Assembly: GCA_001797665.1 (NCBI GenBank)
Contig: MGQA01000110.1
Span: 6,157 to 44,300 of the forward strand
DNA from: Deltaproteobacteria bacterium GWF2_42_12
GTDB lineage: Bacteria; Desulfobacterota; GWC2-55-46; UBA9637
Length of the DNA stretch: 38,144 nt
Reading direction: 5' to 3'
Of the stretch, positions 17,965 through 26,262 are shown in pieces; position 1 is the stretch's first letter, and each line of letters opens with the position of its first letter. Position numbers and translations under genes: made by a program. The notes below the pieces were generated by a model. That model ran no database searches and had not been told where the DNA came from. It saw only the letters and a program-made list of their open reading frames with translations.

Positions 17965-18918
17965 ATGAAGATAAAAGATATCTATACAAAGGCTGTTCAA
18001 TGCGGTATAGAACTTGACCCACGCGGCAAGTCTGAGGTCGAGGCTGAGCTTAAAAGGGCTAAAAAGGATTTTGACGAGCTGAAAGAAGACAAGAAAAAAG
18101 AATTTGATAAAGAGAAGCTAATAAACCCCTATGCGGATACCCGTATATTATATGGAGACCCTGATAGAGATGTAAAAGTTGTTTTTGTCGGTATTGATAT
18201 GGAGGTTGGCGAAGTTCTCCTTGCTGACAGACTGACGGGCAAGGGCAAATCTATTGACCTGGTAATTTCTCACCATCCAGAGGGAAGGGCTATGGCAGCT
18301 CTTTATGAGGTTATGGATATGCAAGCAGGCATTCTCCTGAAATATGGTGTTCCCATTAATGTCGCCGAAGATATCATGTCTGAGCGGATAAAAGAGGTTG
18401 AGCGAAGGCTTCTCCCGATCAATCACACCAGGGCAGTAGATGCTGCAAGGCTTCTGGAAATACCTTTTATGTGTATTCATACACCTTCAGACAATGCTGT
18501 TACGAACTATCTGCAGAAGATTTTTGATGAAAAAAGACCGGATACGGTCTCAGATGTCATTGACATCTTGAAAGGTATTCCTGAATATAAAGACGCAATA
18601 ACTGAAAAGGCAGGACCCAGGGTGATCGTGGGAGCAGAAAAGAGAAAGGCAGGAAAGATTTTTGTTGATATGACAGGCGGCACAGGCGGCAGCAAGAGTA
18701 TCTATGAAAAACTGGCAGCTGCCGGTGTTGGCACGATTGTTGGCATGCACATAAGCGAAGACCACAGGAAAGAGGCAGAAAAGCATCATGTGAATGTGGT
18801 CATTGCAGGACATATGAGCAGTGATAATCTTGGCATGAATCTGCTTCTGGATGATATACTGAAGGATGTAGAAGTTATTGCAGCATCTGGTTTTAGAAGG
18901 TTCAGCAGAAAGAATTAG
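17965..18918 (+). CDS. NIF3-like (NGG1p-interacting factor 3 family) protein (track ORF from 17953)
   Basis: VVFVGIDMEVGEVLLADRL...LVISHHPEGRA...HTPSDNAVTNYL...VIAGHMSSDNLGMN. Confidence 0.8.
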   Translation: MKIKDIYTKAVQCGIELDPRGKSEVEAELKRAKKDFDELKEDKKKEFDKEKLINPYADTRILYGDPDRDVKVVFVGIDMEVGEVLLADRLTGKGKSIDLVISHHPEGRAMAALYEVMDMQAGILLKYGVPINVAEDIMSERIKEVERRLLPINHTRAVDAARLLEIPFMCIHTPSDNAVTNYLQKIFDEKRPDTVSDVIDILKGIPEYKDAITEKAGPRVIVGAEKRKAGKIFVDMTGGTGGSKSIYEKLAAAGVGTIVGMHISEDHRKEAEKHHVNVVIAGHMSSDNLGMNLLLDDILKDVEVIAASGFRRFSRKN

Positions 18919-18990
18919 GTTTTACAATCCCCTCCATTTGCAGTAAAAAATCCTGCTATGTATAAACCACCACACCAAAATCTTTGGTGT

Positions 18991-19101
18991 GTGGATAAAA
19001 AGAACATCCTCCTTACCGGCCGTCCGAGAATCGGTAAATCAATCCTTCTTTTACGCATAATTGAGACAAAAACTTGCAAGTTTCTTTTTTTATGCTATTA
19101 A
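18991..19101 (+). pseudogene. N-terminal remnant of a THEP1-like P-loop NTPase
   Basis: GTG-initiated reading VDKKNILLTGRPRIGKSILLLRIIETKTCKFLFLCY*: intact Walker A, then stop. Confidence 0.5.
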
Positions 19102-19134
19102 TTACAATTGTTTATAGCAATAATCTCACTCCTT

Positions 19135-19217
19135 ACCCCGTTAGAAGTTTTCTTGTCCGATGGTTTCTTGTTGGTTGATTTTTTTATTACTTTCCCTATG
19201 TGGACTTCTAACGGGGT
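19135..19217. repeat. 83-bp element bounded by 14-bp perfect inverted repeats
   Basis: accccgttagaagt (19135-19148) / acttctaacggggt (19204-19217). Confidence 0.75.
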
Positions 19218-19277
19218 TTACAGGGTAAAGCGAGCCGGTGAGCAGACGTTGCTTTCTTTCACAAGGAGGGATATCTT

Positions 19278-22200
19278 ATGTCCTTTCGGATCCGCACAAA
19301 ACTCACCATTGCATTTTTTGGAATAATATTCCCATTCCTTATCATTGCCGGCATTATAACAGTCCATAATGTAAATAATATCAGCAAGTTTGCTCTTAAG
19401 GCTGAGGCAATATCAGAAGAGATGCATTCTGTTATGTCCCTTCAGATTGCATTGGATAGAGCCCTTATGCCCGGGAATGACTACATCATTACAGGTGATA
19501 AAAAATATATTGATGAGTTTAATAATACATCAAAAAATGTAGAGGCATTGATTGAGAAAGCAGAAGATGCATTGATTAGATTAAAGGGCATTGATACTCC
19601 CGAAGTAAAGGATGAGATGGAGATTTTTAATGATGTAAAGAGTGCGTGGCAGCATATTAAAGAAATCTCATTAAAGATATTTGCAATCCAGAACCCGGTT
19701 GGCAGCGAAGAGGCTGCAACACTCATGGAGGAGATGGACTACAAATGGAGTTATCCTGCGATAGAGAAACTTGACAGACACCATGAGATAGACAGAAAAG
19801 AGCACGAGGAGGCGATAGAAAAAGTGAATAGGGCATGGAAGATGTCATGGATAATTATGATTTCAGGCGCTATGCTTCTCATAGCGTTTGGTACATCCTT
19901 TGCCGCTTTTTATTCAAGGATGTTTACAAAACCAATAGAAATCATTCACAATGGTGCAGATGCCATAGCCAGCGGCGATTTTAAGGCAAGGCTTGATATA
20001 AAAACAGGTGATGAACTCCAGCAGCTTGCCAACGCCATGAACGAGATGGCAGCGCAGTTGGACAGCTTTTATTCCAATTTGCAGGGTATGCAGGGTATGG
20101 TTGATGAAAGGACGAGGGAGGTTCAGGAGAGAGAGGAGAAGTTCCGGCTATTTTTTAACAGCGGGAACGATGCTGTCTTTGTCCACACGATAGGGGCCGA
20201 CGGCAAGCCCGGTAATTTTATTGAGGTCAACGAAGTTGCCTGTAAGAGACTTGGTTATGCGAGTGAGGAACTGCTCAATATGTCGCCCTATGATATTGAT
20301 GCCTCTGATATGGTGGAAAAACGCGAAGTAGTGTTAAAAGGCTTCATTGCAAACGGACAGGCCCTCTTTGAGATGGTTCATGTTGCAAAGGACGGCACAA
20401 GGATACCCGTAGAGATTAATGTCAGACTTTTTAATCTTATGGGGAGACCGATGGTCATATCTTTTGCCCGCGACATTGCAGAACGGAAAAAAGCAGAAGA
20501 GGCATTGCGGCAAAGCAGGGCGCTCTATCTAAATACGTTAGAGAGTATGATGGAAGGCTGCCAGATTATTGATTTTGATTGGCGCTATATTTACGTCAAT
20601 GACGCTGTTGCCAGACATGGTCGCAAAGCAAAAGAGGATTTAATCGGGCGTAAAATGATTGAATTATACCCTGGCATTGAAAATACAGAGATGTTTGCAG
20701 CTTTACGGCGCTGCATGGATGAGCGCGCTCCGCAACGCATTAACAATGAATTTATCTATCCTGATGGAAGCAAAAGGTGGTTTGAGCTTAGTATTCAGCC
20801 TGTGCCTGACGGCATTTTCATACTTTCTATTGACATCACCGAGCGCAAACAGGCGGAGGAAATGGTGAAAGAGTCAGAAGAAAAGTACAGGAGGCTGATC
20901 GAAAACCTTAAAGAAAGATATTTCTTTTACTCGCATGCTGCCGACGGCGTATTCACATATGTGAGCCCGTCCGTAACCAATATCCTTGGTTACGCGCAGG
21001 AAGAGTTCCTTACTCACTATAGCGAATATCTCACGGACAACCCAGTCAACAAAGACGTGGTCTACCATACGGAGTTAAGCATAAAAGGGATACCCCAGCC
21101 TCCTTATCTGGTCGAGATATTTCATAAAGATAGAACCACCCGGTGGCTGGAGATAACTGAAGTGCCGGTAGTTAACAAGAAAGGAAAGGTTATTGCGGTG
21201 GAGGGGGTTGCCTGCGATATCACTGAGAAGAAGAAGGCGGAAGAACGGCAGAAGGCCCTCTATGAATTCAGCCAGAGGATTGTTTCTAACCTTGACCTTG
21301 ATTCCAGAGTAAAATCCGTTTGTCAGACGATATCTGAGATGGGTTTCAAAATGTCCTGGATAGGCATTTTAAAGATGGATACAAAGGATGTTATCCCTAT
21401 GGCCCACGGCGGTTTCGAGGAAGGTTATCTTTCTTCAATAAAAGTAAAGTTCGATGATTCTCCTCAGGGACAAGGCCCAACGGGAAGGGCCATAAAAAAC
21501 AAGAGGCCTGAGGTGCAGGAGCATATCCAGACAGACCCAAGGTATGTGCCGTGGAGGGAGGCCGCTACCAAGAGGGGATATAAATCATCAGCGGCCTTCC
21601 CCATCATAGATGATGATAAGGTCATAGCCGTCTTAAATGTCTATAACACAGCGGAAGAATTTCCTCCACGGGATTTGGAGTTCCTGCAGACATTTGCGAA
21701 TCAGGCGGCCGCCTACATAAGAAATGCCAGGCTGTTTGAGGAGGTGAAGAAATCATCGGAGAGGATCAAGGAAGAGATGGAGGCAACGACCCATCTTCTG
21801 ATGATTGCGGAGGCGACTGCCAAGACAACAGATATAGATAAACTCATGGGGCAGGTCATGCAGTGCGGTCATAAGATTATGGGGTGTGATGTGTGTCTCT
21901 CATACCTGTGGGATAAAGAGGCAAGGGTTTTTAGACCTGCACAGTGTTATGGTTTGGCGCGTGAGTTCATTCCAATCTTCAGGACAGAGCTATTGGATGA
22001 GAAGATAGAGTTTGTGAGAAAGATAGTAGAGGGGAAGGAGGCGGCGATAATTTCTCAACCTCTTAGCCCCTCAACTTCTGCATTTTCCTGGCTTCCAGAC
22101 ATAAACACCCTCGCCGTCATCCCGCTTATCGGCAAAACACAATATCTCGGTCTGATTATCGGCACATATTTGGGGACAGATTTCAAATCTGTCCCCAGTT

Positions 22201-22778
22201 TTACAGACAGAGACAAAAAGGTTATGCAGGGCATTTCACATCAGGTCTCTACAGCCCTTGAGGAAGCGAGGCTTTATAAAGAGACGGTCAACAAGTCAAT
22301 GGAACTATCCCATAAGATTGAAACCATTCAGGTCATGCACGAGATAGACAGGAGCATCCTTTCAACATTGGAGGCAGAAGATATACTTGAAACCGTTACA
22401 AGGCTGATTTCAAAGGTAATATCGTGCGACAGGGCAACGATTGTCCTTGTTGACAATGAAAGACAGGGATTTATCTATAAGGCAGGGTTTGGCGTCCCCT
22501 TTATTCAAAAAGGGCAACTTGTGCCGTTTAAAGATACATCTGCTGCAGAAGTAGTGGTAAAGGAAGGGAGAATCAACCACATATCTAATCTTGCAGAGGT
22601 TAAGGGACTCTTACCAGTGGAAGAGAAATTCTTGAAACACGGCTTCTTATCCCACATAAGGCTTCCATTGCTCGTGAAAGGAGAGATTTACGGCTTGTTG
22701 ACTGTGGGGGAGCAAAAAGGCCGTCAGCGTGGACGCCTGAAGACCTTTCAACATTGGAAAAGATTGCATCTCAGATAG
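19278..22778 (+). CDS. Multidomain sensor (extracytoplasmic helical sensor, HAMP, PAS and GAF domains), truncated by a frameshift before its HD-GYP domain
   Basis: Two N-terminal TM segments, HAMP (FTKPIEIIHNGADAIASGDFKARL), several PAS/PAC (DITERKQAEE) and GAF (QAAAYIRNARLFEE) signatures. Confidence 0.9.
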   Translation: MSFRIRTKLTIAFFGIIFPFLIIAGIITVHNVNNISKFALKAEAISEEMHSVMSLQIALDRALMPGNDYIITGDKKYIDEFNNTSKNVEALIEKAEDALIRLKGIDTPEVKDEMEIFNDVKSAWQHIKEISLKIFAIQNPVGSEEAATLMEEMDYKWSYPAIEKLDRHHEIDRKEHEEAIEKVNRAWKMSWIIMISGAMLLIAFGTSFAAFYSRMFTKPIEIIHNGADAIASGDFKARLDIKTGDELQQLANAMNEMAAQLDSFYSNLQGMQGMVDERTREVQEREEKFRLFFNSGNDAVFVHTIGADGKPGNFIEVNEVACKRLGYASEELLNMSPYDIDASDMVEKREVVLKGFIANGQALFEMVHVAKDGTRIPVEINVRLFNLMGRPMVISFARDIAERKKAEEALRQSRALYLNTLESMMEGCQIIDFDWRYIYVNDAVARHGRKAKEDLIGRKMIELYPGIENTEMFAALRRCMDERAPQRINNEFIYPDGSKRWFELSIQPVPDGIFILSIDITERKQAEEMVKESEEKYRRLIENLKERYFFYSHAADGVFTYVSPSVTNILGYAQEEFLTHYSEYLTDNPVNKDVVYHTELSIKGIPQPPYLVEIFHKDRTTRWLEITEVPVVNKKGKVIAVEGVACDITEKKKAEERQKALYEFSQRIVSNLDLDSRVKSVCQTISEMGFKMSWIGILKMDTKDVIPMAHGGFEEGYLSSIKVKFDDSPQGQGPTGRAIKNKRPEVQEHIQTDPRYVPWREAATKRGYKSSAAFPIIDDDKVIAVLNVYNTAEEFPPRDLEFLQTFANQAAAYIRNARLFEEVKKSSERIKEEMEATTHLLMIAEATAKTTDIDKLMGQVMQCGHKIMGCDVCLSYLWDKEARVFRPAQCYGLAREFIPIFRTELLDEKIEFVRKIVEGKEAAIISQPLSPSTSAFSWLPDINTLAVIPLIGKTQYLGLIIGTYLGTDFKSVPSFTDRDKKVMQGISHQVSTALEEARLYKETVNKSMELSHKIETIQVMHEIDRSILSTLEAEDILETVTRLISKVISCDRATIVLVDNERQGFIYKAGFGVPFIQKGQLVPFKDTSAAEVVVKEGRINHISNLAEVKGLLPVEEKFLKHGFLSHIRLPLLVKGEIYGLLTVGEQKGRQRGRLKTFQHWKRLHLR
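22171..22197. repeat. 27-nt palindrome inside the sensor ORF
   Basis: tggggacagattt-c-aaatctgtcccca, 13-bp perfect arms. Confidence 0.9.
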
Positions 22779-23377
22779 GCGTTGCATTGGAAAATGCGAG
22801 GCTTATTACAGACCTTGAAGAGCTTTTCTTAAACACAATCAAGACCCTTTCATCTGCTATAGATGCCAAGTCGCCATGGACGAGGGGGCATTCTGAAAGG
22901 GTGACAGGATATGCCTTATCAATTGCCAGAGAGATGAAGTTTGATGAAAAGGGGTTGAAGGATATGGAGATTGCAGGGCTCCTTCACGATATAGGAAAGC
23001 TTGCTACTTATGAAGCAATCCTTGATAAGCCGGGAAGGCTTAATGACGATGAATTGAAGCTCATGAGGATGCATCCTGGAAAAGGCGCTGAAATACTTGC
23101 GCCTATAAAACAACTTAAGCATATAATCCCTGCAATAAAATACCACCACGAATTTTATGACGGCAAAGGCTATCCTGAAGGATTGAAGGGCGCGGCAATT
23201 CCTCTGTCTGCAAGGATAATGGCTGTTGCCGATACTGTGGACGCAATGGGCGCTGACAGGCCATACAGGAAGGGGAGGACTATGGATGTCATCAGTGCAG
23301 AGCTTAAGAGATGTTCAGGCACACAGTTTGACCCAAATATGGTGGAGACGTTTTTGAAAATCAGCGGCGAGAGGTGA
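22754..23377 (+). CDS. HD-GYP phosphodiesterase domain, probable C-terminus of the preceding gene
   Basis: IASQIGVALENARL GAF ending continues in this frame, then HD-GYP (GLLHDIGKLA...HHEFYDGKGYPEGL); TTG start with no clear RBS. Confidence 0.9.
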   Translation: MEKIASQIGVALENARLITDLEELFLNTIKTLSSAIDAKSPWTRGHSERVTGYALSIAREMKFDEKGLKDMEIAGLLHDIGKLATYEAILDKPGRLNDDELKLMRMHPGKGAEILAPIKQLKHIIPAIKYHHEFYDGKGYPEGLKGAAIPLSARIMAVADTVDAMGADRPYRKGRTMDVISAELKRCSGTQFDPNMVETFLKISGER

Positions 23378-23529
23378 TAGGCAATAGGCGGGAGGCTAAA
23401 GGTGAGGGAGGTGGATAGCTGGCGAGAGGGCATATAAAAACATTAAAAAAATATTGCGGTTGAATTAAAAATAAGATACTTTATAGCGGTTACATAAAAT
23501 ACGATACTACCCATTTTGGAGTTTGAATA

Positions 23530-26211
23530 ATGGCATCTAAGAAATATGTCTATTTCTTCGGAGGCGGGAAGGCCGAAGGTAAAGGGAGCATGAAGGAACT
23601 ACTCGGGGGCAAGGGAGCAGGGCTTGCAGAGATGACTAATATCGGCCTGCCTGTGCCTGCCGGATTTACTATAACAACAGAGGTATGCGACCTTTATTAC
23701 AGGAGCAACAAAAAATGTCCGCCGGGGCTTGAGGCAGAGGTTGCAAAAAATATTGCGAGGCTTGAGAAGCTTGTTGGCAAAAGGCTTGGTGATAGCGAGG
23801 ACCCTCTGCTTATATCAGTGCGTTCAGGCGCGGCAAGGTCAATGCCAGGGATGATGGAAACGATATTGAACCTTGGGCTAAATGATAAATCTGTTGAGGG
23901 GCTTGCAAAAAAGACAAATAACCGCAGATTTACATTAGATGCCTACCGTCGGTTTATCGTTATGTATGGTTCAATCGCAATGCATATCCCGAGAGAGGAG
24001 TTTGAACAAGAACTTGAATGGATTAAGCATAACAGAACAAGGCAGAGGCTAAATAAAGGAAACAACAAAATTATTGATACAGATGTAAATGAACAGGAAC
24101 TTGAAGAGCTGATATCTTTGCTAAAGGCTGTCTATAAGAGGCATACCAAAAAGGACTTTCCTCAGGACCCCGAAGAGCAGCTTTGGGGCGCTATCAATGC
24201 TGTTTTTGGTTCGTGGATGGCTGAAAAGGCTGTTACATACCGCCGTGTTGAGAAGATTTCAGGGCTTCGCGGCACCGCAGTCAATTTGGTGCAGATGGTA
24301 TTCGGAAACAAAGGCGATACCTCGGGGACAGGCGTCTGTTTCACCAGAGACCCCAACACAGGGGAGAATATCTTCTATGGCGACCTGCTCATGAATGCCC
24401 AGGGAGAGGATGTTGTCGCGGGCATCCGCACGCCGCTTCATCTTAGCGACCTTAACAGGAGCATGCCTCGGATATATAAGCAGCTGTGCGATGTCCGAAA
24501 AAAACTCGAAAAGCATTACAGAGACATGCAGGATATAGAATTTACTGTTGAAAATGGCAGGCTTTACATTCTTCAATGCCGTTCCGGTAAACGGTCGCCA
24601 ACCGCAGCGTTCTGTATGGCAGTTGACATGGTAAAAGAAAAACTTATAACAAAAAAAGAGGCAATCCTGAGGATTACAGATAAAGAGATTGAAGGTCTTT
24701 TCTATCCCGTCATTGATCCAAATATTTCTTTTAGTGAATTGGAAAAATACCGCTTTGCACGAGGTATAGATGCTGTGCCGGGCGCTGCATGCGGCAAAGT
24801 TGTATTTACTGCAAAGGATGCAGAGGAGTGGGCAGTGCGAGGCGAGAAGGTAATCCTTGTCCGAAAAGAAACCAGCCCTGAAGATGTAGGCGGCATGCAT
24901 GCTGCACAGGGAATACTCACTGCTACAGGCGGCAAGACCTCTCATGCAGCAGTTGTTGCAAGGGGTTGGGGCAAGTGCTGTATAGTGGGATGCGAAGAGC
25001 TTGTTATAGATTATATTCATAAGACCGTTGTTGTGGGAAACAAGGTTCTTAGAGAGGGCAGTGAGATAACCATTAACGGTTCCACAGGCGAGGTGTTTCA
25101 GGGCAGCATGAATCTTATAAAGCCTGAGCTTCCACAGGCGTATTACACGCTTATGAAATGGGCTGACGAAGTAAGAAGATTACATGTCAGGACAAATGTT
25201 GACACGCCATATGACGCTGAAAATGCCATAAGGCTTGGCGCAGAAGGCATAGGTCTTTGCAGGACAGAACATATGTTCTTTGACACAGACGAGCGCCGTC
25301 TTGCCATACAGGAGATGATAGTTGCGGATGACCTTGAAACAAGAGAAATTGCGCTTGCAAAACTTCTTCCATTCCAGAGAGAGGATTTTAAAGGTATATT
25401 TAAGGCAATGGATGCAAAGCCTGTGACGATTCGGCTCATAGACCCGCCTTTGCATGAATTTGTGCCTCATACAGAGGGTGAGCAGAGGCATCTTGCAGAT
25501 AAGATAGGTGTTCCGTATGAACAAGTAAGGCGCCGTGTTGAAAGGCTTAAAGAGGCAAACCCAATGCTCGGACACAGGGGATGCCGCCTTTGCATTACCT
25601 ATCCTGAAATCCTTGAGATGCAGGTCCGGGCAATTATTGAGGCTGCGTGTGAGTGTGTTAAAGAAGGAATTAAAGTTCATCCTGAGATAATGCACCCGCT
25701 TGTAATAGACGGCAAGGAGTTAAAGATTCTTGAAACAAAGACCAGAGAGGTTGCTGAAAAGGTTATAAAGGAAAAAGCCGTTAAGATAAAATACCTTGTA
25801 GGCACAATGATAGAGGTGCCGAGGGCAGCCTTGCTTGCAGATAAGATTGCAGATGTCGCAGAATTCTTTTCATTTGGCACAAACGACCTTACTCAGATGA
25901 CCCTCGGTATGTCAAGGGACGATGCAGGAAGATTTTTGCCAGACTATGTGGACGAGAAAAAGGCAGGCATTTTAAAAAGCGACCCGTTCCAATCCCTTGA
26001 CCAGGAGGGCGTTGGCATGCTCATAAAGATTGCTATTGAAAGAGGAAGAAAGGCAAGAAGGGATTTAAAAATAGGCATCTGCGGTGAGCATGGCGGAGAC
26101 CCGGCTACTGTTGAATTCTGCCACAGGAATGGCTTTAACTATGTTTCATGCTCTCCATTTCGGGTGCCGATTGCGCGGCTTGCGGCTGCGCATGCGGCAC
26201 TGAAGAAGTAA
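23530..26211 (+). CDS. ppdK: Pyruvate, phosphate dikinase
   Basis: LLGGKGAGLAEMTNIGLPVPAGFTITTE, TGGKTSHAAVVARGWGKCCIVG (catalytic His), GTNDLTQMTLGMSRDD, GICGEHGGDPATVEF. Confidence 0.98.
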   Translation: MASKKYVYFFGGGKAEGKGSMKELLGGKGAGLAEMTNIGLPVPAGFTITTEVCDLYYRSNKKCPPGLEAEVAKNIARLEKLVGKRLGDSEDPLLISVRSGAARSMPGMMETILNLGLNDKSVEGLAKKTNNRRFTLDAYRRFIVMYGSIAMHIPREEFEQELEWIKHNRTRQRLNKGNNKIIDTDVNEQELEELISLLKAVYKRHTKKDFPQDPEEQLWGAINAVFGSWMAEKAVTYRRVEKISGLRGTAVNLVQMVFGNKGDTSGTGVCFTRDPNTGENIFYGDLLMNAQGEDVVAGIRTPLHLSDLNRSMPRIYKQLCDVRKKLEKHYRDMQDIEFTVENGRLYILQCRSGKRSPTAAFCMAVDMVKEKLITKKEAILRITDKEIEGLFYPVIDPNISFSELEKYRFARGIDAVPGAACGKVVFTAKDAEEWAVRGEKVILVRKETSPEDVGGMHAAQGILTATGGKTSHAAVVARGWGKCCIVGCEELVIDYIHKTVVVGNKVLREGSEITINGSTGEVFQGSMNLIKPELPQAYYTLMKWADEVRRLHVRTNVDTPYDAENAIRLGAEGIGLCRTEHMFFDTDERRLAIQEMIVADDLETREIALAKLLPFQREDFKGIFKAMDAKPVTIRLIDPPLHEFVPHTEGEQRHLADKIGVPYEQVRRRVERLKEANPMLGHRGCRLCITYPEILEMQVRAIIEAACECVKEGIKVHPEIMHPLVIDGKELKILETKTREVAEKVIKEKAVKIKYLVGTMIEVPRAALLADKIADVAEFFSFGTNDLTQMTLGMSRDDAGRFLPDYVDEKKAGILKSDPFQSLDQEGVGMLIKIAIERGRKARRDLKIGICGEHGGDPATVEFCHRNGFNYVSCSPFRVPIARLAAAHAALKK

Positions 26212-26262
26212 AGAATGGCTGTTTGTTGAGAACACACCTTCTAAGCAACAGGGATATTAAGT

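Noticed and set aside
19219-19262. Possible c-di-GMP riboswitch before the HD-GYP sensor (cagggtaaagcgagccggtgagcagacg)
   Set aside because: Some similarity in words, but the conserved GEMM-I core and receptor pairing could not be built by eye.
19108-19326. 72-aa + strand ORF before the sensor
   Set aside because: Spans the inverted-repeat element and overlaps the sensor start in another frame; no protein-like features.
22700-22760. Canonical -1 programmed frameshift in the sensor gene
   Set aside because: GTG GGG GAG permits GGG re-pairing but is not a proper X XXY YYZ heptamer; a single-base indel is the simpler explanation, so only kept as one option.
24259-25020. 253-aa minus-strand ORF opposite ppdK (and 25180-25695)
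   Set aside because: Antisense shadow ORFs in a strongly coding gene; composition rich in Cys/Phe with no recognisable domain.
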